Below, one piece after another: positions 54,062 to 62,926 of a stretch of DNA of 64,000 bases. The notes under the pieces are model-generated. The model saw nothing but the letters and a program-made list of their open reading frames with translations, ran no database searches and was not told where the DNA came from. Within the stretch, counting starts at the first letter, position 1; each line of letters begins with the position of its first letter. Source of the DNA: Bin87 sp965220055 (GTDB lineage: Bacteria; Chloroflexota; Dehalococcoidia; Lucifugimonadales; UBA3495). A program made the position numbers and the translations under genes. Location of the stretch: NCBI GenBank assembly GCA_965220055.1, contig CBDCPE010000004.1:992001-1056000 (forward strand). Direction: 5' to 3'.

Positions 54062-55303
54062 TCACTCCAGCGCTCCCGCTTCCCGCAATTCCCGGTACTC
54101 CCCCTCGCTCAGCCCCACTATCTCGCGCAGCGCGTACTCCGTATCCTGCCCCAGCAGCGGTGCCGGTCGATCCAGCCGTCCCGGGGTCAGCGAAAGCTGC
54201 ACCTCGGTATAATCCGTCGCATAGGGGCCCATTTCTGGGTGGTCCAACCAGGTGAAATGCTCCCGGTGCAGCAGCTGGGGGTCCTCGAACAGGTCGCGGG
54301 TGTCATTGACCACGCCGGCGGGTACGCCCACCGCCTGCAGCCGGCTCATCAACTCATGGCGGTCGTGATCAACCGTCCAGTCCGCAATGATGCCGTCCAG
54401 CTTGTCTTCATGCGCCTTGCGTACGCGAAAAGTGCGGAACTCGCCCGAGGAAATCTCGTCGAACCCATCCGACACAACTTCGTCGCGCAAAGCCTCCCAC
54501 TGCTGGTCGGTGAACGCTGCGATGGCAATCCAACGGTCGGATTCGCCGTTGGCGTCCGAGGCACAGGGATACGCTCCGTGGGGCGAGGCCGAAGGGTGCC
54601 GGTTACCCACCAGTTCCGGTTCGCGTCCGTTGACGGCTGCGTCCAGCAGCATCGGCCCTTCGAAATGCAGACTGGTTTCCAACTGAGACATGTCAAGATG
54701 CGTCCCTTGGCCGGTGGCACGCTGCCGGTCCACGGCGGACAGTATCGCGGCCACCGCAAATTTCGGACACACGAAATCCGTATAGGCGCCGTAAGGGTTA
54801 ACCGGCCCACGATCCGGCCAGCCGATGATGTTGGTGTATCCCGCCAGCGATGACAGCACCGCGCCAAACCCGGGCTGCGTTTGCATCGGGCCCCCGCGCC
54901 CCAGCATCGACGCGCTGAAAAGCACGATGCGCGGGTTGACCCTGCTCAGCTCGTCGTAACCCAGGCCCCAACGCTCCAGCGTCCCCGGCGTGAAGTTCTC
55001 GGTAACCACATCGGCCCATTCGGCGATGCGCAGGATGAGATCCGGAGCTTGCGGATGACCCATGTCTATGGACAGGCCATATTTGTTGGCGTTGTAGTTA
55101 GCGAAATAACCCGACCGGTTGATTCCCGATTCGCCACCGGCGAAGGGTCCGGCACGCCGCAGCGTCTCCGGCCGTTTGCCTGACTCCACCCGCAACACCG
55201 TCGCGCCATACTCAGAGAGGTACTTGGTCGTCATCGGCCCTACGGCCACCCAGCAGAAATCCAGTACCTTCAGCCCTTCCAGCGGCAAATCGGCCATTGT
55301 CAA
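54062..55303 (-). CDS. CaiB/BaiF-type CoA-transferase
   Basis: About 413 residues of a class III CoA-transferase. LEGLKVLDFCWVAVGPMTTK, GATVLRVESGKRPETLRRAG, NANKYGLSIDMGHPQAPDL and VTENFTPGTLERWGLGYDEL are family blocks. These enzymes move CoA between carboxylic acids. MADLPLEG (ATG 55297) may be the true start. It forms an operon with a second CaiB gene 25 bases upstream. Confidence 0.92.
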   Translation of the reverse strand: MTMADLPLEGLKVLDFCWVAVGPMTTKYLSEYGATVLRVESGKRPETLRRAGPFAGGESGINRSGYFANYNANKYGLSIDMGHPQAPDLILRIAEWADVVTENFTPGTLERWGLGYDELSRVNPRIVLFSASMLGRGGPMQTQPGFGAVLSSLAGYTNIIGWPDRGPVNPYGAYTDFVCPKFAVAAILSAVDRQRATGQGTHLDMSQLETSLHFEGPMLLDAAVNGREPELVGNRHPSASPHGAYPCASDANGESDRWIAIAAFTDQQWEALRDEVVSDGFDEISSGEFRTFRVRKAHEDKLDGIIADWTVDHDRHELMSRLQAVGVPAGVVNDTRDLFEDPQLLHREHFTWLDHPEMGPYATDYTEVQLSLTPGRLDRPAPLLGQDTEYALREIVGLSEGEYRELREAGALE

Positions 55304-55328
55304 TCGCTCCGCATGCGCCCGTAACTCT

Positions 55329-56606
55329 CTAAGTTACGCTCAACTCGGTGAGCCGCGACAGGTCCCGTTCATTAAGGCCCAACTCCCCACCAAGAACCTC
55401 CCGGTTGTGCTCGCCGATACCAGGTGCTCGCCGGCGTATGCCCACACGTTGCGGGTGCTTCATGTCCTTCACGAAGTGTCCGGGGTAGGTGACGGTTTCG
55501 CCGATGTCGCTGTGTTCGACCTGATCGTAGTAGTCCCTCGCCGCCAGTTGCCGGTGCGCCAGGATGTCGCTAGGCGTAGCCACGGGAAAGAGCAGAATGC
55601 GCCTTTCCAGCGCGCCGTCGGCCAACTCGTTCCTAGTGTGCGTCATGAAGAAGGGAGCCACCGCAGCCACTGTCTGCTCCATGATTTCCGCCCGCGCCGT
55701 GCCGTAACCAAGCTCTTCCCAGTTGACCGCGTCCAGCTCCGGACTTCCCATTCCTTCTTCGGTCATCCATTCCAGCATCGCCCGCACGCTGCGAGCCGCT
55801 CCCGCCGTCCCGCCGCCCGGCTGAAAATTAACGTATCCGTCCTTGCACGGCCAGTTGATACGCGTAAACGTCCCGCCGGCGGATTCCCGGTAAGCGCCCA
55901 TGCGGCGCAGGATGGTCTGCTCCAGGTCCCAGTACTGCGGTGCGTGGGCCAGCGTCCGAGCCACTGCCTGCTGGCAGGACACGTCGACGTGTTGCCCCTC
56001 GCCCGTCAACTGCCGATGGGTATGGGCGATCATCGCGCCGGCCGCGCCCGCCGCGCTCCCGTGCTGATAGAACTGAGGCATACTGACCCTCAACGGAGGC
56101 CGGTCGCTGTCCCCGGTGAGATGCATGAACCCGCCCAACGCCATGCCGACGATGTCGGACGCCGCGTAGTCGGTGTATGGCCCGTCCTGGCCGAAGGCCG
56201 TTATGGAGACCACAACCAGCCGCGGGTTCAAATCGTGCAATTCGGTGTAACCCAACCCTAACGATGCCATGTAGCCCGGGTCCGCTGATTCAACGACGAA
56301 GTCGGCCTGACCCACCAGTCGACGGAACAGCGCAACTCCGTCCGTCTTGCTGACGTCCAGCGTGACGCCCCGCTTGTTGGCACTGTAGGCCCACCAGAAC
56401 AGGCTGCGTTCCGCCCCGGGCTCGTCCTTGTAGAACGGCCCGATCTTCCGTGCTGGACTGCCTCCCGGAGGCTCGACCTGAATGACGTCCGCTCCGAGGT
56501 CCCCAAGCATCTTCCCGCAGAGTAACCCGCGCCCGTCGGTCAGATCGAGTACCCGGTATGGAGCCAGCAGACCCGGCCCGTAGTCGTCGGAATTGGACAT
56601 CCGCAC
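55329..56606 (-). CDS. CaiB/BaiF-type CoA-transferase, second
   Basis: 425 residues. YRVLDLTDGRGLLCGKMLGD, DVIQVEPPGGSPARKIGPFY, SANKRGVTLDVSKTDG and VVVSITAFGQDGPYTDYAAS show the class III fold. It diverges from its neighbour and may be the other half of a heteromeric or sequential pair. Three bases separate it from the cyclase gene. Confidence 0.92.
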   Translation of the reverse strand: MRMSNSDDYGPGLLAPYRVLDLTDGRGLLCGKMLGDLGADVIQVEPPGGSPARKIGPFYKDEPGAERSLFWWAYSANKRGVTLDVSKTDGVALFRRLVGQADFVVESADPGYMASLGLGYTELHDLNPRLVVVSITAFGQDGPYTDYAASDIVGMALGGFMHLTGDSDRPPLRVSMPQFYQHGSAAGAAGAMIAHTHRQLTGEGQHVDVSCQQAVARTLAHAPQYWDLEQTILRRMGAYRESAGGTFTRINWPCKDGYVNFQPGGGTAGAARSVRAMLEWMTEEGMGSPELDAVNWEELGYGTARAEIMEQTVAAVAPFFMTHTRNELADGALERRILLFPVATPSDILAHRQLAARDYYDQVEHSDIGETVTYPGHFVKDMKHPQRVGIRRRAPGIGEHNREVLGGELGLNERDLSRLTELSVT

Positions 56607-56609
56607 CGC

Positions 56610-57545
56610 CTAGAACGTCGCCAGAGGGTTGACTGGCGACCCCGTGGCGTTGTGCCAGCGCAGCGGCGCGACGGTGAACATAAAGTCCCACCGGTTCAGC
56701 CGACGACACACCGGAGCCACTTCGTCGAAATTGGCGGCGTCTATCAGCCACAACCCCATGCCGACGATCCCCACCTTGTGGATGGGCAGGCCCAGGTACG
56801 GATACTCGCTGGGCGCAACGTCCCATGAGGCGTCGCAGGCTGCGATGGACACTCCCCGTTCTCGAAGCCACGGTAACGTTTCCGCGTGCAAACCGGGCCG
56901 ACCCTCGGCAGCCGTCGGAGCGCCCACTTCCTGCCGCCGCTTGTACCATCCCAGGCGAATGCAGAGCGCGTCACCCTCGGTGACCCGAACGCCCTGCGCT
57001 TCTTCGGCCGCTTCCAGATCCGCGGTGAACACCGGCTCGGCGGCGTCCAGCCAATCCTTGCCCTTCACGGCGGCGATATCCAGCAGCACTCCGCGCGTAA
57101 CCACGCCATTGCGCACCGTATCGATGGCGCCGGCTCCGGCCTTGTTGGCGTTGTTGATGAGGCCGGCGTCCTTCCCGTTGTACATCTTGCCGTTCCAGAA
57201 CTGGTGGCACAGGCTGTCCAGGTGGGTGACCGTCAGGCCGTGGAACGACACGCCGATGAAATCGCTGGCTCCCCCGCCGCCTTCAGACGGCGCGGACTCT
57301 CCAGTGGACACCATATAGTGCAGCGGCGGGATGCTGGTCACGTCCGGCGCCATCTCCGGCACCAGCAACCGAGAGCAGGTGACGCTTACGCCCTCGCGCA
57401 CCAAAGCGGCAGCTTCCTTCCGCTTGGCGTCCGTAACCAGGTTCAGGGTGCCCAGTTCGTCGTCGTCGCCCCAGCGGCCCCAGTTGCTCAGCGAATCGAA
57501 CCAGCCCAGCACTTGTTCCTCGGTGGGAATGTTCGGTGTCGTCAT
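56610..57545 (-). CDS. Cyclase-family (kynurenine formamidase-like) hydrolase
   Basis: 311 residues. The family metal motif HxGTHxDxPxH appears as FHGLTVTHLDSLCHQFWNGK, with His and Asp retained. GDALCIRLGWYKRR and PIHKVGIVGMGLWLIDAANF are the other blocks. Members hydrolyse amides or cyclic compounds using metal. Lying first in an operon with two CoA-transferases, it may open a ring or amide before CoA activation; that is inference. Confidence 0.85.
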   Translation of the reverse strand: MTTPNIPTEEQVLGWFDSLSNWGRWGDDDELGTLNLVTDAKRKEAAALVREGVSVTCSRLLVPEMAPDVTSIPPLHYMVSTGESAPSEGGGGASDFIGVSFHGLTVTHLDSLCHQFWNGKMYNGKDAGLINNANKAGAGAIDTVRNGVVTRGVLLDIAAVKGKDWLDAAEPVFTADLEAAEEAQGVRVTEGDALCIRLGWYKRRQEVGAPTAAEGRPGLHAETLPWLRERGVSIAACDASWDVAPSEYPYLGLPIHKVGIVGMGLWLIDAANFDEVAPVCRRLNRWDFMFTVAPLRWHNATGSPVNPLATF

Positions 57546-57578
57546 GTTGGTCCCTCCTAATGGCGAATGAACGGTCGG

Positions 57579-58058
57579 TTAATGTTCTGGTGGGGACAAC
57601 CCAAGGCATTGGTTTTCGATAAAGTCTAACACTGCGACGGCTTTTCCTAGATGTGCTCTCATTTGTGCCGGCGAGACGGAGGACTGTTCACCGTGGGCGA
57701 TGAGGTTTCGTTGGCTTATTATAGTATTGATGGCAGACTGTCGGTCGTCGTCCGCCAAAAATGACCGCAGGTCGTTAGCCCAAGTTTCGCTAAATGCTCT
57801 TGCCGTTCTCACGATGCTATCAGAGTTGGCATTGCCGACAGTGAATGCGATCTGATTGCTGACATATTGCGCCACGTTACCGCCCGCTGCCGAGTAAGCG
57901 TATTCCTCGTATATGGCCTGCACTGCATTCTCAAGCAAGCTTGCGATCATGATGCATAAGTAACGTCCCCAATGCACCTGCATTCTGCTCGCTACGCCAA
58001 GTTCCCTGAACAGTTCCAGGATTTCCTGCAACTGGTTCTGAGCCTTCGCGTTTTGCAT
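57579..58058 (-). CDS. HEPN-domain protein, putative RNase partner of DUF262 gene
   Basis: 159 residues, all-helical. The HEPN RNase motif R-x4-H is R117 to H122 (SQRNLIAHGEQ), preceded by helices LQEILELFRELGVAS and CIMIASLLENAVQAIYEEYA. The layout fits the RiboL-PSP/MAE-type HEPN group, which cleave RNA. ATG 58058 follows GGAGG with eight bases spacing, and one base separates it from the DUF262 stop (TGAaATG), so translation is coupled. The longer frame to 58175 is not used. GC content is lower than in the flanks. Confidence 0.78.
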   Translation of the reverse strand: MQNAKAQNQLQEILELFRELGVASRMQVHWGRYLCIMIASLLENAVQAIYEEYAYSAAGGNVAQYVSNQIAFTVGNANSDSIVRTARAFSETWANDLRSFLADDDRQSAINTIISQRNLIAHGEQSSVSPAQMRAHLGKAVAVLDFIENQCLGLSPPEH

Positions 58059-58059
58059 T

Positions 58060-59169
58060 TCACAATCCTCCGAATGCAGCTGCTGCTTTCCGGAGGCGGG
58101 TTTGTACAGACTGCGTTTGAGCAGTACCGCCTGAAACACTGGCGATATATTCGCTGTCTTTGAGAAGCGCATCATGCGCAGCCTGTATGGTGTCGGGACT
58201 GGGCTCGGCTTCTCGCTTAGTGGCTATGCGTCGAGCTAAGCCGACCGACATCGAGTCAAAAACCGCAGCATTCATTTGTCTGCTACCGTCGGTGCGGAAC
58301 GCTCGGTTGCCAACGGCAATATTGAACAGTTCCATCACCTCTCCAAACAAATATCGTCCGCGGTTTAGAAATTCTTGATCAGGGTTCCGATGTTCGACAG
58401 CAAAGTCGTTGAGAAAGCCTAGCATCGGCGCAGCGTACTTCTCCGAGTTCACGTGCATCGCCCAAAAGCGCAAGATCAGTTCTTGGTCCTTCTGTCGCGG
58501 ACTAGTGCGGCCGAATATCGTGCGCCAATTTCCGTCGACGTTCATCTCTCTTATATTGTCCAGCAAAGTGCCGCGGTACATCGCTTGGCGGATTTCCTGT
58601 GGGGTTAAACGCTGTCCTGTACTGTTCAGCCGTTGGAAGATATGGAATACGCTGCTCATCCCATCGTCTGGGAACAGTTGGCGGGTTATAGTGGCATGGA
58701 AGAGTGAATTGTCCAAGCGTCGCCTATCTGGTTGACGCAAGTCCGCGTATTGTTTCCCGGCTAAACTCTGTGTCACGCCTTGTAGCGCGAACTTCTGCTC
58801 GCCATCCCCAAATTTGCCTGAGTAGAAATATTGGAGGGTTTTCAAACGCTGCTGTCCGTCAATCACCATCAATTTTTCCGTGGCTGGTTCCATGGTGAGA
58901 AATATCCCAGGCACCGGAAGTCCCAGTAAGAGGGATTCGATGAATTGTGACGCTTGTTTAAAATTCCAAACGAATCCCCGTTGGAAATCGGGCACAAAAA
59001 TATCCCCACCGTTTATTCTCCGGACTAATCCCTCAACATCAAAATCCGCTCCGTAGCTAGTGATGCGATAATTCACGGCCTCTTCAATATCGTTATTTTC
59101 AGTTTCGTCGCGAACTGTTTCTTCGGCAAGCCGTTCGCCATTTCCTTGCGATAATTGTCCAGTAGTCAT
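58060..59169 (-). CDS. DUF262-domain protein
   Basis: 369 residues. The N-terminal half has both DUF262 (ParB/Srx-fold) motifs: VPDFQRGFVWNFKQASQFIE (P60-R64) and VIDGQQRLKTLQYF (D104-R108, the nucleotide-processing loop). The C-terminal half is helical with no DUF1524/HNH nuclease, unlike GmrSD-type restriction proteins. The HEPN gene follows directly and is the likely effector. DUF262 proteins are common in anti-phage systems. Base composition is visibly lower in GC than in neighbouring genes, suggesting transfer. Confidence 0.88.
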   Translation of the reverse strand: MTTGQLSQGNGERLAEETVRDETENNDIEEAVNYRITSYGADFDVEGLVRRINGGDIFVPDFQRGFVWNFKQASQFIESLLLGLPVPGIFLTMEPATEKLMVIDGQQRLKTLQYFYSGKFGDGEQKFALQGVTQSLAGKQYADLRQPDRRRLDNSLFHATITRQLFPDDGMSSVFHIFQRLNSTGQRLTPQEIRQAMYRGTLLDNIREMNVDGNWRTIFGRTSPRQKDQELILRFWAMHVNSEKYAAPMLGFLNDFAVEHRNPDQEFLNRGRYLFGEVMELFNIAVGNRAFRTDGSRQMNAAVFDSMSVGLARRIATKREAEPSPDTIQAAHDALLKDSEYIASVSGGTAQTQSVQTRLRKAAAAFGGL

Positions 59170-59252
59170 GGTGCCCCTCTCAACTCCGAATGGACCTCGC
59201 GACGGATTCTATTGCTCTTCTCTCGGTATGGTCAATCGCGCCGCGTCCCGGC

Positions 59253-60515
59253 CTACGCTTCCCGCAGCCGCCGGGAAAACAGGCAAAAGAACACCGCCAC
59301 CGATCCGGCGATCCCCAGGTACAGCGCCGTCAACGGCGCTCCGATCTGCGTCACCATCCATCCATTCAGCGCGCTGGCCGGGAAATGTGCCTGGATTGAC
59401 AACACGCGCATCCCGCCCATACGGCCCCGAAACTCCGGATCGGAGTTGCCCATCAGCAGCGTCATCACCAGCACCAACGACACGGAACGCCCTATTCCTG
59501 TCAGCACCTTGATCGCCAGGGCCACCACCAGTACTGCTGTAAACGGCAGTAAACTCGGCAGCGTCATCACGGCGACCGCGAACAGTATCATCGAGCCGTG
59601 CCACCCACCGTTGACCGCCCAAACCAGCCACCAACCCTGCCGGCGGAGATCGCCCAGGCCGGCCACCACCAAAGCGCCGATTACCGCGCCCGCGCCCATC
59701 GCTCCGTTGAGCAGGCCAAGCACCTCCGGGCCGCCCATCAGGGTGTCCTTGGCAAAGATCGGCATCAGGGCGGTGGAGAACGGAAAGCCGGTGACGTTGT
59801 ACATCGCGGCAATCAACAGCGCCATGAACAGTTCCTTGCGCTGCCAGACATGACGCATGCCTTCGGCCACGCCGATGATTATCTGGCGAGGCGTGGTGTG
59901 GCCCGCGGTCGCATTTCGGGTCCGTACTGTCAGGGCCAGAAAACCGCCGATCACATACATCGCGCCGATGAAGCCGAACAGTCCCGCAGGAGTCAGCGGG
60001 GTGTACAGAAACCCCCCGGCAATGGGCCCCACAAACTGCGTCAGATTCTGGCCGAAACCCAGCATGGCCACCGCGTTGGTGAGTCGCTCGCGGGGCACCG
60101 TATCAATCAGCAGGGCATTCGTCACCGGGAGCTCGATGGTCCGGAACGCACCGCCGCCCAGGATGATTGCGAAGATCATCCAGACCTTCAGCGCATCCAT
60201 CAGCAGGAGCGCCATCAGCAGGAATGCCAATGCCGCCGCGATGAAATGACCCGCCGCCATCAGCAGCCGGCGCGGCATCCTGTCCACCACCGCGCCGGCG
60301 AAGACGGAAAGAAACGCCAAACCGAGAGCCGACCCGCCAGCCAGGCCGACCAAAAGGGCGTCGCCGGTCAACTCCAGCACCAACCAGAGTACGGCGATGA
60401 TCTCCATCTGCCGGCCGGCCATGGCGATGTTGGCGGACACCCAGACCAGCGAAAAGTCGCGCCGCCGGAACGAGCCGAAGGTCTCGCTCGCCCGGGCGCC
60501 CAGAAGTGTGGCCAA
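59253..60515 (-). CDS. MFS transporter
   Basis: A 420-residue major facilitator with about 10-12 helices (NIAMAGRQMEIIAVLWLVLE; GLAGGSALGLAFLSVFAGAV). The motif-A-like loop VDRMPRRLLMAAGHFIAAAL lies between helices 2 and 3. It looks like the MFS_3 (enterobactin exporter-like) group. The substrate is unknown. Confidence 0.9.
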   Translation of the reverse strand: MATLLGARASETFGSFRRRDFSLVWVSANIAMAGRQMEIIAVLWLVLELTGDALLVGLAGGSALGLAFLSVFAGAVVDRMPRRLLMAAGHFIAAALAFLLMALLLMDALKVWMIFAIILGGGAFRTIELPVTNALLIDTVPRERLTNAVAMLGFGQNLTQFVGPIAGGFLYTPLTPAGLFGFIGAMYVIGGFLALTVRTRNATAGHTTPRQIIIGVAEGMRHVWQRKELFMALLIAAMYNVTGFPFSTALMPIFAKDTLMGGPEVLGLLNGAMGAGAVIGALVVAGLGDLRRQGWWLVWAVNGGWHGSMILFAVAVMTLPSLLPFTAVLVVALAIKVLTGIGRSVSLVLVMTLLMGNSDPEFRGRMGGMRVLSIQAHFPASALNGWMVTQIGAPLTALYLGIAGSVAVFFCLFSRRLREA

Positions 60516-60686
60516 GTCCTAGACCCTCCCTCGCAGCCCGCCGCCGATTATAGCACCGGGCCTCGTTGACCCAAGGTGGGCGATCCTTTCGGATCCCTGA
60601 AGGCCTACCCAGGTGTGGGGCCGACCGCCAGCGTTCACGTGGTAAAATTCTGCTGTTTATTCGAGCGACTATCGGAGGACTATTCA

Positions 60687-61742
60687 ATGGAAATCGGCGT
60701 CGGACTGGACCACACCTTGGGGATGAATTGGGACGATCAGGCCAACTTGGCCCGCGAGGCCGCTGAACTGGGCTACGAGAGCATCTGGACCCCCGAAAAC
60801 ATTGGCACCGATTCGTTCCAGGTGTGCGCCCGCCGCTGGCAGGCCAGTTGCGACGTCGTCGCGGGCGGGCTGACCACCGGCATCGGCGTTTCTCCCGTCA
60901 TGTACCGCACGCCCATCGGCTTCGCGATGTCAGGCGGCACCATGAGCCAACAGACCGGCGGTAAGTTCATCCTCGGAGTCGGCGCCGGCGGCGCCTATCG
61001 CCCGGCCAACCGCCGCGACCTCGGTTTCCCTCGCGTGTCTGCCCTCAACCTGATGCGCGACTACCTGACCACCATTCGCGGCCTGGTGCGCGGCGAACGC
61101 GTCAACTACCAGGGAGAACACATCAACTACAACAACATCCGCCTGGCCATCCGGCCCGCTCCCGACACCCCCGTCTATCTCGGCACCCTGGGTCCCGAGA
61201 TGCTGCGGCTCGCCGGTGAAGTTGCCGACGGCGTGTGCCTGAACTGGTGCACGCCGGACCAGATCGCCTGGAGCCGGGAGCGCATCGCCGAGGGAGCGGA
61301 GCGCGTCGGCCGTGACCCATCCGAGGTCAAGGTCGTGGAATACATCCGCATCTGCGTGGACGACGACGAGGATGTAGCCCGCCGCGCTTTCGCCAAGAAC
61401 TGCCTGGGCTACCCGCTGGGCGCCGCAGTTCCCACGACCCGGGAGCGCCAGTTCGGGTACCGTGCCCACTTCGAGCGCATGGGCTACACCGAAGAACTGG
61501 CCGGCGCGGACGCCATCCGCACGCGCGGCGGCGACATGGACGAGGTGGCCGACGCCTACCCATCCGACGCCCTCCTGGCCGTCGGCTATTACGGCAAGCC
61601 CGACGGCGCCGCCGCCGCCTTCGCCAAGCTGGCCCAGGGCCTGGATGTCGCCCTGGTTCGCGTGATTTCCGCGCGGCCCGAGATCGCCTCGACCCAGGCA
61701 GTCATGCAGGCCTGCGCCCCCGACAAAGTGCGGGCCTCGTAA
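60687..61742 (+). CDS. LLM-class flavin-dependent oxidoreductase (F420-type?)
   Basis: A 351-residue TIM-barrel protein. GVGLDHTLGMNWDDQANLAR, ESIWTPENIGTDSFQV, FILGVGAGGAYRPANRRDLG and VYLGTLGPEMLRLAGEVADG are the family blocks; the last is common among F420-dependent members. ATG 60687 has GGAGG eight bases upstream. It is 46 bases before a second family member. Confidence 0.9.
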   Translation: MEIGVGLDHTLGMNWDDQANLAREAAELGYESIWTPENIGTDSFQVCARRWQASCDVVAGGLTTGIGVSPVMYRTPIGFAMSGGTMSQQTGGKFILGVGAGGAYRPANRRDLGFPRVSALNLMRDYLTTIRGLVRGERVNYQGEHINYNNIRLAIRPAPDTPVYLGTLGPEMLRLAGEVADGVCLNWCTPDQIAWSRERIAEGAERVGRDPSEVKVVEYIRICVDDDEDVARRAFAKNCLGYPLGAAVPTTRERQFGYRAHFERMGYTEELAGADAIRTRGGDMDEVADAYPSDALLAVGYYGKPDGAAAAFAKLAQGLDVALVRVISARPEIASTQAVMQACAPDKVRAS

Positions 61743-61788
61743 TAGCACCACCAGTGCCGAAATTATCGCGCGAACCAAAGGGGCGATC

Positions 61789-62862
61789 ATGCACGTAGGC
61801 GCCGCAACCATCTTCCAGAACCCAGGCAAGTTCACCACCGATTACGATGTATATCGGCAGGAACTCCGTCTGGCCGACTTGGCTGAGCCGTTGGGCTTCG
61901 AGTCCATCTGGGGCGTGGAGCATCACTTCACCGACTACACCATGTGCCCCGACGTGCTCCAGTTCCTCACCTACATGGCCGGTCGCACCTCCGATATGCA
62001 GCTGGGCAGCATGGTCTGCGTCCTGCCCTGGCACGACCCGGTGCGCGTCGCCGAGCAGGTCTCCATGCTCGACAACCTCAGCGACGGCCGGTTCATCCTC
62101 GGCATGGGCCGTGGCCTGGCCAAGGTCGAGTACGATGGTTTCCGCGTTGACATGAACGAGTCCCGCACTCGCTTCATCGAGTCCGCCGAGTGCCTTCTGG
62201 CCGGGCTGGAAAGCGGGTTCTGTGAGTTCGACGGCGAATACATCAAGCAACCGCGAAGGGAGATCCGGCCCAACCCATTCCGCAGTTTTAAGGACCGCAC
62301 CTACGCCGCGGCTATCTCGCCCGAAAGCAGCCGCATCATGGCCCAGCTCGGCGTCGGCATGCTGGTGATCCCTCAAAAGCCGTGGGACGAGGTGGAAGGC
62401 GACCTTGCCAACTACCGCAGCGCCTGGCTCGAAAGCCACGGCGCCGGTTCCGCCGGCCCGCCGGCTCCGGTGGTCGCCTGCTGGACCTTCTGCCATGAGG
62501 ACGCCGACCACGCCCGGGACATGGCCCGCCAATACATCGGCGGCTACTGGCACACGGTGATGGACCACTACCAGTTCAAGGCCGACCACCACAAGGACAT
62601 CAAGGGCTACGAATACTACGGCAAGGTCGCCGAGAAGATGTTCGATTATGGCGACGACGAGGTCGTGGACTTCTTCGTCAACCTACAGGTTTGGGGCACG
62701 CCGGAACAGTGCTACGAGAAAATCCTGCAAATCCGTGACCGCACCGCCCATGACACCTACGTCGGCGCATTCAGCTACGCCGCCATGCCCTACGCTGCCG
62801 CCGAAGCCAGCATGCGCCTCTTCGCCGACGCAGTGATGCCGGAGCTGAAGGCCCTGCCATAG
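61789..62862 (+). CDS. LLM-class flavin-dependent oxidoreductase
   Basis: 357 residues. LGFESIWGVEHHFTDYTMCP, LPWHDPVRVAEQVSMLDNLS and RFILGMGRGLAKVEYDGFRV are the flavin-barrel signatures. It differs strongly from its neighbour at 60687, so the two are not a recent duplication and could form different enzymes of one degradative pathway. Confidence 0.92.
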   Translation: MHVGAATIFQNPGKFTTDYDVYRQELRLADLAEPLGFESIWGVEHHFTDYTMCPDVLQFLTYMAGRTSDMQLGSMVCVLPWHDPVRVAEQVSMLDNLSDGRFILGMGRGLAKVEYDGFRVDMNESRTRFIESAECLLAGLESGFCEFDGEYIKQPRREIRPNPFRSFKDRTYAAAISPESSRIMAQLGVGMLVIPQKPWDEVEGDLANYRSAWLESHGAGSAGPPAPVVACWTFCHEDADHARDMARQYIGGYWHTVMDHYQFKADHHKDIKGYEYYGKVAEKMFDYGDDEVVDFFVNLQVWGTPEQCYEKILQIRDRTAHDTYVGAFSYAAMPYAAAEASMRLFADAVMPELKALP

Positions 62863-62926
62863 GCCCGTGGCAACACACCCGCCGGGCCGCCACCGCCATG
62901 CAAATGACCACCGGAGGCTTGCACCC

